DNA of 64,000 nucleotides from Calditrichota bacterium (GTDB lineage: Bacteria; Calditrichota; Calditrichia; Calditrichales; Calditrichaceae), in the NCBI GenBank assembly GCA_003854985.1, contig RQOG01000010.1:36608-100607 (forward strand). Reading direction: 5' to 3'. Positions 19,167 to 27,667 of this stretch are shown piece by piece (position 1 is the first letter of the stretch; each line of letters starts with the position of its first letter). The position numbers and the translations under genes were made by a program. Under the pieces are notes generated by a model. It saw nothing but the letters and a program-made list of their open reading frames with translations. It was not told the DNA's origin and did no database searches.

Positions 19167-19891
19167 AATTTAACTATTTCAGTGGAAATATCATCCGTTG
19201 AAAAGGCCTGATAATAGTCTTTTAATTTCTTCAGGGTATCGTTAATATAGGAATCTTCAATTTCCTGGGGGCAAAAAAATAAAGCCAGAATCCCCTTGGT
19301 ATTACTCTGAATTGATGTCCTTTTTGAATCCGCTGTGGGGTTACCGAATATGCCGACTTTATCTCTTAGAATCAACTTACCATCGGCGTGAATAATTTCT
19401 TTGCTGATGCCTTCATAATGTTCGCCGGCTTTGCCGACATCCAGTTCAATTTCTCCATTGATTTTTCCGGCATCATACAGCCCCATGGGCAGATGAAACT
19501 GAGCGGAAATAAGATTTCCCAAATCTACCAGATTGTTGATTCTGTATAATCCTTTTCCCGAGATAATACGTCTTATAAGCGCCTCGGATGAAGGCCGATA
19601 CCGGGTTGGCTCCCAGCCCACCCGATAGTATAACCGCCGGACCGCTGAAATGATCGGATCACCCGACAGAGGCTGATCGCCAAATTTGTTCTTCAGAAAT
19701 ATGATGAGATCATTCAGAGATTGATCAAAAGTTTCCATTTCTTTCACAACACGGATATTCCCGGATGTCACGGTGCCAAATTTAATACCGGGCAGTTTAT
19801 TCTTAACGGTATCGGATAAATGAATTTGATTAATCATATTTTCTATGTAATTAATGAATACGGGATATAATAAAAAATTTATAATTTCCAT
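19160..19891 (-). CDS. B3/B4 domain protein (PheT-like tRNA-binding domain)
   Basis: The 243-aa frame matches the free-standing B3/B4 domain family (COG3382), related to the editing domain of the phenylalanyl-tRNA synthetase beta chain. Recognisable strings are RRLYYRVGWEPTRYRPSSEAL, shown here as its first part RRLYYRVGWEPT, then NNLVDLGNLISAQFHLP and the late KGILALFFCP. These proteins are thought to edit or bind aminoacyl-tRNA, but the role is not established. The start is uncertain: ATG 19891 has no ribosome site, and the in-frame ATG at 19837 (INQIHLSDTV) is an alternative. Its end overlaps the convergent protease gene. Confidence 0.8.
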   Translation of the reverse strand: MEIINFLLYPVFINYIENMINQIHLSDTVKNKLPGIKFGTVTSGNIRVVKEMETFDQSLNDLIIFLKNKFGDQPLSGDPIISAVRRLYYRVGWEPTRYRPSSEALIRRIISGKGLYRINNLVDLGNLISAQFHLPMGLYDAGKINGEIELDVGKAGEHYEGISKEIIHADGKLILRDKVGIFGNPTADSKRTSIQSNTKGILALFFCPQEIEDSYINDTLKKLKDYYQAFSTDDISTEIVKFQ

Positions 19892-19943
19892 TCAAATTAT
19901 AGATAGCCAATCCGCCTTCACATCTGTCCTAAATAAATATTCT

Positions 19944-20081
19944 AACTTGCCACGATCTTTAGATCGTGGATTAGTACAGCTCCAATAAAATGGACTTCAG
20001 TCCCAGATGGAAGTTTATAATTGGGCTAAAGCCCCATTTTCCGGTTATTTTTATCCCGCTATCTGAAGATAGCGGCAAGTT
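19944..20081. repeat. MITE-like element built of short hairpins
   Basis: A 138-bp block has near-perfect terminal inverted repeats, AACTTGCC at 19944-19951 against GGCAAGTT at 20074-20081, matching in 14 of 17 outer bases. Inside lie four palindromes: CCACGATCTTTAGATCGTGG (19950-19969), GGACTTCAGTCC (19992-20003), GGGCTAAAGCCC (20023-20034) and CCGCTATCTGAAGATAGCGG (20056-20075). Each has a two-base centre flanked by CT/AG. No transposase is nearby and no clear target duplication is seen. Hairpin clusters of this kind are often mobilised in trans by REP-associated tyrosine transposases; that link is inference. Confidence 0.65.
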
Positions 20082-20321
20082 ATTTTTGATAACTTTTTTT
20101 TGGGGTTGTTTTCCAGATCGTCTAAAACAGCGGACTAAAATCAATAAAAACAACGAATCTTTTTTAAAATCTAATTATTTATGACATCTTAGATAAGTAA
20201 TCATATAAAATACAGCTTCACAAAAATTAAATTGTATAACGGCAAATATGCTTGTAAGTTGTGTTAAAATTATCTTTAGATCTCAATCAATTTAAAACAA
20301 GCAAAACTTAGGAGTTTGAAT
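20082..20321. other. Intergenic region before the lipoprotein gene
   Basis: An AT-rich stretch without a gene follows the hairpin element. A trace of similar sequence (GCGGACTAAAATC near 20130) suggests that the repeat extends or was once longer. The Shine-Dalgarno AGGAG at 20310-20314 serves the next gene. I could not assign a promoter. Confidence 0.3.
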
Positions 20322-20822
20322 ATGAGCGGAAAAAAGTCATATTACAGCTTGTTGATTTTTTGTAGTCTTTTAATAACGCTTAATCAGTGCGGTCCGGGTC
20401 TGGTTAAAGATAGTTGTCTTGATGAACCGGAATCCGATGCCACTTACCCCACCGCTGAGGTAACGATTGAATATTTTATGGGTAATCAGAAACAAACGGT
20501 TTCTTTTAATCAGGAAGACGATCCGGTTATTGTAAAAGCATCTAAAAATAAACCCCTTTCCATAGTCTACGCCGGGAAAGATGAACAGGGCATGAAATCA
20601 ATTTATCTTTCGGCCATTCACTACAGAGAAATCCTCGGAAAACAACAAAAACATGAGTATAACATTCTTCCGATAAGCGCTGATTGCCCTAGAGAAAAAA
20701 TAGAAGATATATTTAAACCGAATGAATCCCGGAACACAGGAACTTTGAAAATTCAGGTCAAATCAACAAACTGGATGAATATGCAGAGCCAGACAAAAGA
20801 GATTGCCATTCAATTAGAGTAA
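20322..20822 (+). CDS. Putative lipoprotein of unknown function
   Basis: This 166-aa protein begins with a hydrophobic signal region ending ITLNQCG, which looks like a lipoprotein signal although the lipobox (LNQC) is not canonical. The rest is soluble and beta-rich with two further cysteines (KDSCLDE, SADCPRE). I do not recognise a family. The ATG at 20322 is preferred over an upstream TTG because AGGAG lies 7 nt before it. It is a single gene between the hairpin repeat and the convergent bTHX gene. Confidence 0.65.
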   Translation: MSGKKSYYSLLIFCSLLITLNQCGPGLVKDSCLDEPESDATYPTAEVTIEYFMGNQKQTVSFNQEDDPVIVKASKNKPLSIVYAGKDEQGMKSIYLSAIHYREILGKQQKHEYNILPISADCPREKIEDIFKPNESRNTGTLKIQVKSTNWMNMQSQTKEIAIQLE

Positions 20823-20873
20823 ACCGTCCTAAAACTTGCATTCATCATTTGAGCAGTTATGAAATAATGCCGA

Positions 20874-20987
20874 TTATTTATCAGATTTTTTAGTAGTTCT
20901 TTCTATTTTGCGTTTTTTTTGTCTGGTTTTACCGGTGGTCCCGCGTGAAATTTTACCGCGTCTCGTTCTCATATCACCTTTGCCCAT
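20874..20987 (-). CDS. 30S ribosomal protein bTHX
   Basis: This is a 37-aa, very basic protein starting MGKGDMRTRRGKISRGTTGK, followed by a KTRQKKRK stretch. The MGKGDxxTRRGKIxRGTxGK pattern is the signature of bTHX, the small Thermus/Bacteroidota ribosomal protein that sits in the head of the 30S subunit. A good Shine-Dalgarno, GAGGAG, lies 8 nt upstream of the ATG on the minus strand. The frame is too short for usual gene-length cut-offs, so it is easily missed. The C-terminal extension (IERTTKKSDK) is lysine-rich and less conserved. Confidence 0.9.
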   Translation of the reverse strand: MGKGDMRTRRGKISRGTTGKTRQKKRKIERTTKKSDK

Positions 20988-21272
20988 AGGTCTTTTCTCC
21001 TCTGTTTTTATTACCCGTTTGTTTTAAAGGGTTGTAATATAATCAATTTTTGCTTCTCAAGATAGCCCCTTATGAACCGGAAAAAAGTTATGCATCAGGA
21101 ATATTAAAAATACCGAATTTTCGCCAAAATAGATTTTTATATCTTAATAATAAACGATGTTCTCGATCATGGGCCTGGTATAAAAAACTTTACCAATGAA
21201 AGAATTATAAAATAATAATGACATTTTTATATTTTAATTTGGCATTTATTGGATTAATTGCTAAAATTTTAC
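20988..21272. other. Intergenic region between bTHX and glycosyltransferase genes
   Basis: This AT-rich gap lies between two divergent genes and should contain both promoters. The bTHX ribosome site is at about 20996-21001. A TATATTTT string near 21225 could be a -7 element for the plus-strand gene, but no TTTG lies at the right distance. Nothing else stands out. Confidence 0.3.
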
Positions 21273-22409
21273 ATGGTCACGTTTTTGATAATGATTTATT
21301 GCTTTCTCATCTTATACCTGTATACACTATACCGATATAATATGGGATTAACACAAATCCGCAAACAAAAAAGACAGGATATTATTCACCGGGTGAGCGT
21401 GATCGTATGTGCCCATAATGAAGAAGTCAATCTGCCGGAATGCCTTGGAAAACTGGCCCTGCAAAATTATCCGGGAAATAAAGTTGAGTTTATTATAGTC
21501 AATGACCGTTCGACGGATCGAACGCCGCAAATCATAGATGCCATGTGCAGAAAGTATTCGCAGTTTAAAGGTATTCATATCTATGATGAACTTGAATATT
21601 TTGCACCCAAAAAAAGGGCTATTGACACGGCGATCGGCTATTCCTCCGGGGAAATAATTCTGCTGACTGATGCGGACGGACGGCCCGGGCCGGATTGGAT
21701 ATCCGCTATGGTCTCCTATTATTCGGAAGATGTGGACATGGTTCTGGGCTACGCTCCCTATGAAGTTATCAAAAAAGACCCAATCCCAAAAAAAATCCTT
21801 GCTTTGGAATATTTATCCCATGCTTCGATATCCGCGGCCAGCGCCGGCGCCGGATATCCCATAACCTGTGTGGGAACAAATATGTCATATCGCAAAAAGG
21901 TGTATCTGGAACTAAAAGGTTTTGGCCCGTACAGATCCATTAAGTCCGGCGATGATGATTTATTTTTGACCCTGGTGCGGGAATCCGGCCGATACAAAAT
22001 TACTTATGCCCCGGCAGCGGCCGCTCATGTGCACAACCGTCCTCCGGAAACCTGGGAACAGTTCTTTAATCAGCGTATCCGTTACGCCAGTAAAGGATTT
22101 GATTATCCTTTTAAAGTAACCTTCAGCCTGATAATGTATTATATTTTTTATTTACTGATCTTTGTGGGATTCATTATTGGCCTGTTTAAACAGGCGGTTT
22201 TTTACAATACACTGGCCGTATTCCTGATTAAGTCCCTGGCCGATATTCTTTTTATGATTAAGGCCGGATTTCTCATAGAAGACCGGCGTTTTTTACACTG
22301 GATGCCTTTAGCTGAACTGCTTCATCTGCCTTATGTGCTGACTTTTGGTTTATTGGGTCAGATTAAACAATATCGTTGGGCGGATTCAGATAAAAAACCG
22401 TCTGATTAA
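21273..22409 (+). CDS. Membrane glycosyltransferase, family 2
   Basis: The protein of about 378 aa has one N-terminal membrane helix, a cytoplasmic GT-A domain and two to three C-terminal helices. The GT2 motifs are present: VIVCAHNEE, NDRSTDRT, the DXD-type LLTDADGRPG, the acceptor-site GDDDLFL and the QRIRYASKG motif typical of processive or lipid-linked GT2 enzymes. It probably builds an envelope polysaccharide or glycolipid. The start is uncertain: ATG 21273 is used here, while TTG 21258 directly after a stop codon would add five residues. Neither has a clear ribosome site. It ends 2 bp from a convergent gene. Confidence 0.87.
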   Translation: MVTFLIMIYCFLILYLYTLYRYNMGLTQIRKQKRQDIIHRVSVIVCAHNEEVNLPECLGKLALQNYPGNKVEFIIVNDRSTDRTPQIIDAMCRKYSQFKGIHIYDELEYFAPKKRAIDTAIGYSSGEIILLTDADGRPGPDWISAMVSYYSEDVDMVLGYAPYEVIKKDPIPKKILALEYLSHASISAASAGAGYPITCVGTNMSYRKKVYLELKGFGPYRSIKSGDDDLFLTLVRESGRYKITYAPAAAAHVHNRPPETWEQFFNQRIRYASKGFDYPFKVTFSLIMYYIFYLLIFVGFIIGLFKQAVFYNTLAVFLIKSLADILFMIKAGFLIEDRRFLHWMPLAELLHLPYVLTFGLLGQIKQYRWADSDKKPSD

Positions 22410-22411
22410 TT

Positions 22412-23500
22412 TTACCTGTTATCAATTAATAAAAAGCTATTATAAATCCAGGAAACCGCTTCCAGCCCGCTTATCCAAAGATCGGGGTAAAACCTCTGAT
22501 CACTGTTTAAGACGATAATATGATTGGCTATAAGCGTTTGCAGCGCTTCAAAGTAATAGGCATCTTCAGGAACATCCGCACAACTCTTTATTGTTCCGTG
22601 AGAAAAACCCGGTTTTTCAGCGCTTGTTAAACCAAAAAGTTTATGCAGAATTAAAACCAACTCCGCGCGTTTGATTTCTTTTTGAGGACGGAATAATCCA
22701 TCGGGATAAACGGGCATTATTCTATAACCACTCAAAATTCGTATCGCAGAAAAATACTTATCCTTTTCATTGATATCTTTTGGCAGATCAGCATGATTTG
22801 TATTATTCTTAAAAAAATGCCCGAACCATTCATAAATTACAAAGGCGGTCTCCTCCCGGGTTATTTTATTCTTAAGAAAGATATTTTTCAAATTATCAGA
22901 ACCTAAATTTACCGCGGAAATCACATGTTTAAGCTGAGCCTCCGTCTCACGGAGATAAGAAGATGCAGGATACTTTTCCAGCGCATGATCAAGATAAGAA
23001 ATTACATTTTGGTATTGTCCCGTTTTCAAATAAGATTTAATAATTAAAAGATATGCTTCTTCCAAATCCTTTTCCCGATAAAACATCGATTCATCCGAGC
23101 GATTAGTATTTATCATTCCTTCTAATTTTTTGATTGCAGATAAATAATTTCCCCTTTCGATCTCGATATGTGCTTTTACCAGCAGAGAGGGCGCCCAGGC
23201 CGGAGATAAAGACAACGATTTGTCAATCAGAAACTCAGCCTTATTCACCTGATGTCTGAACAGGCTGATTCTGGCCAAACCTTCGTAAGCCGGTGCAAAG
23301 GATGAGTCCAGTAAGGCTGCATTCTGAAAATAAAATTCAGCGGCATCCAATTGCTCAGCATTCAGATAATTACAGCCTTTTTCGTATTCGCTCTGCGCCA
23401 AAGTGTGCACATCTTTTTTAGCGACAGACCCGGAAGAACAGGAACAAAGAAAGCAAAGCATTATTAATAAAAATATTTTTAAAAAAAATTTTACAATCAT
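22412..23500 (-). CDS. Lipoprotein with TPR repeats and SLH-like domain
   Basis: The signal MIVKFFLKIFLLIMLCFLCS with the lipobox LCSC marks a 362-aa lipoprotein. Residues 35-200 form three or four tetratricopeptide repeats (YEKGCNYLNAEQLDAAEFYF, PAYEGLARISLFRHQVNKAE). Residues 230-360 carry S-layer-homology-like segments, seen as YPDGLFRPQKEIKRAELVLI and the later RFYPDLWISGLEAV. SLH modules normally bind cell-wall-linked polysaccharide or form part of an envelope tether, so this protein probably links two layers of the envelope. It is divergent from the next gene across a region containing an inverted repeat. Confidence 0.8.
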   Translation of the reverse strand: MIVKFFLKIFLLIMLCFLCSCSSGSVAKKDVHTLAQSEYEKGCNYLNAEQLDAAEFYFQNAALLDSSFAPAYEGLARISLFRHQVNKAEFLIDKSLSLSPAWAPSLLVKAHIEIERGNYLSAIKKLEGMINTNRSDESMFYREKDLEEAYLLIIKSYLKTGQYQNVISYLDHALEKYPASSYLRETEAQLKHVISAVNLGSDNLKNIFLKNKITREETAFVIYEWFGHFFKNNTNHADLPKDINEKDKYFSAIRILSGYRIMPVYPDGLFRPQKEIKRAELVLILHKLFGLTSAEKPGFSHGTIKSCADVPEDAYYFEALQTLIANHIIVLNSDQRFYPDLWISGLEAVSWIYNSFLLIDNR

Positions 23501-23513
23501 TATAAAACCTTAG

Positions 23514-23533
23514 TACTTTTGAACCTAAAAGTA
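23514..23533. promoter_or_regulatory. Inverted repeat in divergent promoter region
   Basis: TACTTTT-GAACCT-AAAAGTA is a perfect 7-bp inverted repeat between the divergent SLH lipoprotein and response-regulator genes. TACTTTTG also fits a Bacteroidota -7 box on the plus strand. It could be an operator or two overlapping -7 boxes. Confidence 0.4.
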
Positions 23534-23617
23534 TGATAACCGATGATGTCATGCAATATTTTACCTGTATTAGTCAATTAATATTTTTTGCATTATGGAC
23601 GAATAACTACAATTGTT

Positions 23618-24301
23618 ATGAGTGAAGAGAAAAAAAACGGTCTGATAATGGTGGTCGACGATAGTCAGGAGAATATCAGGCTGCTTGAAATAATTTTAAA
23701 AAAGGCAAATTACGAGGTTCTCAGCGCTCAATCGGGCAGAAAAGCTCTGGATATAATAAATGCCGTAATCCCTGATTTAATTTTACTTGATGTCATGATG
23801 CCGCAGTTAAATGGCTATCAGGTTTGCAAATTACTCAAGAAAGATGCCAAGTTACAATCGATTCCTATTATATTTTTAACCTCCATGTCCGGAACTGAAG
23901 ACATCGTAAAAGGATTCGAGGCCGGGGCCGCCGATTATGTATTCCGTCCTTTTAACCGGGTGGAATTATTAGCCCGTTTAAAAACACATATCGATTTAAA
24001 ACACTCACGGGATAAGGTTATCGAACTGGAAAGAAAGAATCTGGCTTTGGCCATGTCAGCTACGGCCAATCATGAGATCAATCAGCCTTTGACCGTAATT
24101 ACAGGCAACCTTTACCTGCTTAAAGAATCGATTCCAAAAGAGTTGATTACAGAAACTCAAAAGCAGTATCTAACCAAAATAGATGCGGCGATTATTAAAA
24201 TCAAAGAACTGCTTGCCCGATACCGCCATGCCGCTTCCATGAAGTATAAACAATATTCAGGCAATGAAATTGTATTGGATTATACCGAACCCGAAAAATA
24301 A
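23618..24301 (+). CDS. Response regulator with C-terminal HisKA-like helix, no ATPase
   Basis: The 227-aa protein starts with a receiver domain: acidic VVDDSQ, phospho-acceptor Asp in ILLDVMMP, Thr/Ser in FLTSMSG and the late Lys replaced in context by FRPFNRVE. A coiled helix follows, then a histidine-kinase dimerisation box NHEINQPLTVITGNL. It stops there, without the N, G1 and G2 boxes of an ATPase domain. It may therefore be a phosphotransfer or dimerisation adaptor, or a truncated hybrid kinase. ATG 23618 is chosen over an upstream TTG because it places MSEEKK just before the receiver core. Confidence 0.85.
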   Translation: MSEEKKNGLIMVVDDSQENIRLLEIILKKANYEVLSAQSGRKALDIINAVIPDLILLDVMMPQLNGYQVCKLLKKDAKLQSIPIIFLTSMSGTEDIVKGFEAGAADYVFRPFNRVELLARLKTHIDLKHSRDKVIELERKNLALAMSATANHEINQPLTVITGNLYLLKESIPKELITETQKQYLTKIDAAIIKIKELLARYRHAASMKYKQYSGNEIVLDYTEPEK

Positions 24302-24340
24302 AAACAGCGGCTGCTGATAAATTTGCCGATTAATTAATAA

Positions 24341-25429
24341 TCATAATTCCCGGGCAATCAGTTTAATATATTTCTTTGTTTCCATACGCAGTAAACCGAG
24401 ATTCGTATTATGATCGGCGATAACCACAAAAAACTCTTTACGGTCAGGAATCAGACTTAGTTTTAGAAAACCATTTTTAAACTCAATGATCGTCTCATTG
24501 GCATCCGTGAGACCTATTTCCTGCCCGACTTTTTCAACCTGTTTTTCCAATTTGGAGATAGCCGGAACAATGTCCGAAATTTGATATTTATCTTTGAATT
24601 CTTCGGATACCCGTGAAGTTAAAGGGAATCCTTCACTATCAAAAACCGACGCCAGTATAACGCCTTTGGTTTGCATGAAATCAATCAGTATTTCCACCAG
24701 TTTGGTTTGCTTTTTCCTGTGTTCCTTTTCCGAATCGTGTCGCGGACTTTGAATTTCATCCGCGCGGCGCATACCTTCTAACATCAGCGACTGCCAACCT
24801 TTGCGGATAGTGACTTTATCTGTTTTAGCGCCTTTTTCCACACTAAATTTACCGCCCTGCCAGGTCATAATTTCATAAAAAGCTTCTTCCCCTTCCACAT
24901 CATCAACTTCGGTATGGATGATATGTCCATCCTGAAAAAAAATGGTACCGTGTAGTTCATCCTTTTCCACATGTAAAGCGGTTGTCAGGCGTCCTAAACA
25001 GTTCATTTGAATTAAATCACTGAGTTGTAAATCGGAAATTTTCCCTTCAAAACCTTTCTTTTCCTCCACGCCGTCAATAATTAATTTGCGTAAATCCTGT
25101 ATTTCAAAAGGTTTTTCGATGTATTTAAAGCAGCCTCTTTTATTGGCTTCTTCCTGTATTTCGGAAGAACCATAGGCGGTCATAATGATTACCTTGGTAG
25201 AAGGATACTGTTGACGAACCTGCAGCAGTAAATCCAGTCCGGAAATATCCGGCATCCTTATATCGGTGATGACGAGATCGACGGGAAGCTGGTTTAGGAC
25301 TTCCAACGCCGCCTTTGCGCCATTTACAGCGGTCAGTTCGTACTTATCCTTATCCTTGGACAAATGTTTTGCAATAGACCACGTTAAATCTTCCTCATCA
25401 TCAACCACAAGAACGCGTTTCTTTTTCAA
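24341..25429 (-). CDS. Response regulator: REC, DUF4388 and roadblock/LC7 domains
   Basis: The first 120 residues of this 362-aa protein are a receiver domain (VVDDEEDL, phospho-Asp in LVITDIRMPD, Thr in IMTAYG, Lys in YIEKPF). Residues 125-230 form a DUF4388/PATAN-like module (GKISDLQLSDLIQM, GRLTTALHVE, GTIFFQDG). The C-terminus is a roadblock/LC7 fold (VILASVFDSEGFPL), a module that often binds Ras-like GTPases such as MglA. It probably couples a histidine kinase to a GTPase or polarity system. It lies 63 bp after cdsA in the same direction and may share its transcript. Confidence 0.87.
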   Translation of the reverse strand: MKKKRVLVVDDEEDLTWSIAKHLSKDKDKYELTAVNGAKAALEVLNQLPVDLVITDIRMPDISGLDLLLQVRQQYPSTKVIIMTAYGSSEIQEEANKRGCFKYIEKPFEIQDLRKLIIDGVEEKKGFEGKISDLQLSDLIQMNCLGRLTTALHVEKDELHGTIFFQDGHIIHTEVDDVEGEEAFYEIMTWQGGKFSVEKGAKTDKVTIRKGWQSLMLEGMRRADEIQSPRHDSEKEHRKKQTKLVEILIDFMQTKGVILASVFDSEGFPLTSRVSEEFKDKYQISDIVPAISKLEKQVEKVGQEIGLTDANETIIEFKNGFLKLSLIPDRKEFFVVIADHNTNLGLLRMETKKYIKLIAREL

Positions 25430-25492
25430 CCTCTGCTCCTCATTTATATTACTCGTTTAAAAACAGGCTTTATAATTTAATAAGCAACGTCC

Positions 25493-26311
25493 CTATTTCC
25501 AAAGTATAAAAAGAATTACAAAAAAGGGAGCAATAAATATTAAACTGTCAAACCTGTCCAGTATTCCGCCGTGACCGGGTAAAAATGAAGAAGAATCTTT
25601 TACGCTTGCATCCCTTTTGAACCAGGATTCTACCAGATCGCCGACTTGCCCGAAAATCCCCGTAATCAATCCGCAGATAACGGCAAATATCAGGCTGATA
25701 TTTAACACATCCATCCATTTCATGATCAGAAAGGTCAGGATGGCGCCTGCTAATCCGGCCAGAGCGCCTTCAATACTTTTTTTGGGTGAAACTCTTTCAA
25801 ATAATCTGTGTTTTCCAAAACGCACGCCGATAAAATAGGCGAATGTATCGCAAATCCATACGCTGATAAAAAGCGACACGATAAACCATTCCGCGGAAAG
25901 GTGAACAAAGGTCCGCCCAATTAAATCCGCTCTCATATATAAAAAACATGCTAAAAACACTGCGGGATACACGATTATCAGCAGTGTACCGGCCGTATTT
26001 AAAATGGCCGATCCTTTATTGCGAAACATTTCCCAGCCGAAAATCAATAAAATGACAAATATCAGGATGGCTATTAATTCCGGTATTAAGCCATAGGCTA
26101 TCTGATATAGTATTAAAAGCGCAGCGGCCACAGCCATAGCTTTTTGCACAAAAACACCCTTTAAAGAGAGCAGTTTTGCCAACTCCCATTGCCCGATAAG
26201 CGTGACGACTATAATCAATGACAGAAAATAATATCCACCTGCAAAAATGGTAAACAATAAAAAAGGAATGCCCACAACGGCAACCCCGACGCGCAATGAA
26301 AGTTCTTTCAT
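25493..26311 (-). CDS. cdsA: Phosphatidate cytidylyltransferase
   Basis: CdsA makes CDP-diacylglycerol, the precursor of all bacterial phospholipids, in the inner membrane. The 272-aa protein has about eight hydrophobic segments and the family signature near the C-terminus, SSFLPGHGGILDRFDSL, with the preceding KRDASVKD. The length is typical. It follows the Nudix-fusion gene by 38 bp. Its partner in phosphatidylglycerol synthesis, pgsA, is elsewhere in the window at 52260. Confidence 0.95.
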   Translation of the reverse strand: MKELSLRVGVAVVGIPFLLFTIFAGGYYFLSLIIVVTLIGQWELAKLLSLKGVFVQKAMAVAAALLILYQIAYGLIPELIAILIFVILLIFGWEMFRNKGSAILNTAGTLLIIVYPAVFLACFLYMRADLIGRTFVHLSAEWFIVSLFISVWICDTFAYFIGVRFGKHRLFERVSPKKSIEGALAGLAGAILTFLIMKWMDVLNISLIFAVICGLITGIFGQVGDLVESWFKRDASVKDSSSFLPGHGGILDRFDSLIFIAPFFVILFILWK

Positions 26312-26349
26312 CTGATCTCCGATAGTTCTGCTTTTTATATTAAACTGCT

Positions 26350-27459
26350 TTACCGTTTTCCCGGTTTAGTTTTAATAATATTCATTTTAATCATCATGGC
26401 AAATTCCTGTTCAAAATTAGGTGTAAACAGTTCTTTGCCAATGGACCTATTGATTTCATCGATGGTCCAGAATCTGCCGATTTCCACTTCATCCCGGTTA
26501 ATTCTGAATGGTCCCTGATAATTCATCCGGAATGCATGCACCATTTCGCTTTCCCAATGATTTCGCATAATATAATGAAAAACAGGCGCAGGATTTTTAA
26601 CTTTAATTCCCAGTTCTTCATCGGCTTCTCGGATTAAGGCAGCCGTGACAGATTCTCCTGCAGACACATGCCCTCCAACAGCCGTATCCCAGCGGCCAGG
26701 ATACAGGTCTTTGGTACCGGCTCTTTTTTGAAGATACAGTTTTCCCTGGTTATTAAAAATATGAAGGTGGACCACACGGTGAAGTAAAGCGGGATTACCG
26801 TGAATCCGACTTCTGGGCGCTTTGCCCACAACTTCATTTTTCTCATTGACCACATCAAACCATTCTTCATCCGGGTTAAGCTGATGAATAAGACGTTTAT
26901 TTTTTATCCATTTTATATAAATCCACTGTCCAAGAAGAACGATGCCAAAAATAATATAGACTAATCCGCCGGAAATAAAAGCCCAGGCTTCATGGCCCCA
27001 GAAATATGCAGAATATATAATGAGAATAATGTGAATGGCGAATATAAAAAAAAGCGCTCTGCTTAATGTCTTCATCATCTCGGCTTGCGCCGGAAGTATC
27101 TCAACATTTTTCATATAACGACGGGTCATATTTAACAAAACCGGTTTATCTGAGAAGGCATGAATTCCCAGCAAACTAAGCAATATTAGTTCGATTAAGG
27201 CTGGTTTTAACTTGAAAAAGAGATCATCGTGCAGCAGCAGGGATACACCGCCCATAAGAACAATAAGCAGAGTATCGAACAAAATAAACCAATCCAGGCG
27301 CCGATACCGGATAAAATAATAAAGGAAATATCCTATACCGCTGATTACCGCAATGATAATTCCCGCCGTCGTGCCAAAAAATTCATCTGCAATGATAAAC
27401 ACGAAGATCGGTAAAAAACCGATAGCAAAATTTTTTATCAGATCCGATTTTAATTTCAT
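26350..27459 (-). CDS. Septation-protein-A-like membrane domain fused to Nudix hydrolase
   Basis: The first 190 residues hold about five membrane helices whose spacing and motifs (GYFLYYFIRYRRLDW, LLHDDLFFKLKPALIE, LNMTRRYMKN) resemble YciB/IspZ, intracellular septation protein A. Residues 200-369 are a soluble Nudix domain with the box GGHVSAGESVTAALIREADE then ELGI, and an N-terminal lead (VNEKNEVVGKAPR) like the YfcD/Idi-type Nudix enzymes. A membrane-bound Nudix enzyme of this design may act on a lipid or isoprenoid diphosphate. ATG 27459 is preferred over GTG 27465. It heads a run with cdsA. Confidence 0.85.
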   Translation of the reverse strand: MKLKSDLIKNFAIGFLPIFVFIIADEFFGTTAGIIIAVISGIGYFLYYFIRYRRLDWFILFDTLLIVLMGGVSLLLHDDLFFKLKPALIELILLSLLGIHAFSDKPVLLNMTRRYMKNVEILPAQAEMMKTLSRALFFIFAIHIILIIYSAYFWGHEAWAFISGGLVYIIFGIVLLGQWIYIKWIKNKRLIHQLNPDEEWFDVVNEKNEVVGKAPRSRIHGNPALLHRVVHLHIFNNQGKLYLQKRAGTKDLYPGRWDTAVGGHVSAGESVTAALIREADEELGIKVKNPAPVFHYIMRNHWESEMVHAFRMNYQGPFRINRDEVEIGRFWTIDEINRSIGKELFTPNFEQEFAMMIKMNIIKTKPGKR

Positions 27460-27667
27460 TATCACTTTATTTATCAGTTAATAAAATCAATATACCCTGT
27501 CAAAAAATCGGATGCAAAGACTTTTATTTATGCAAAATTTATTTTTTTAAATTTTGGCAAAAAAAACTTGTAAACAAGATAAATTATCTGTTTTAAATTG
27601 TATTTTGAACTGTTATATTAGCAATAAATTAAAATTGCATGGTTTAATCAAATAGAATAAAAATCAT

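Noticed and set aside
19971..20184. Short frames on both strands across the hairpin-rich repeat
   Set aside because: They arise from the palindromes (both strands read similar Gly-Leu-Lys strings), have no ribosome site, and match the pattern of false genes over such repeats.
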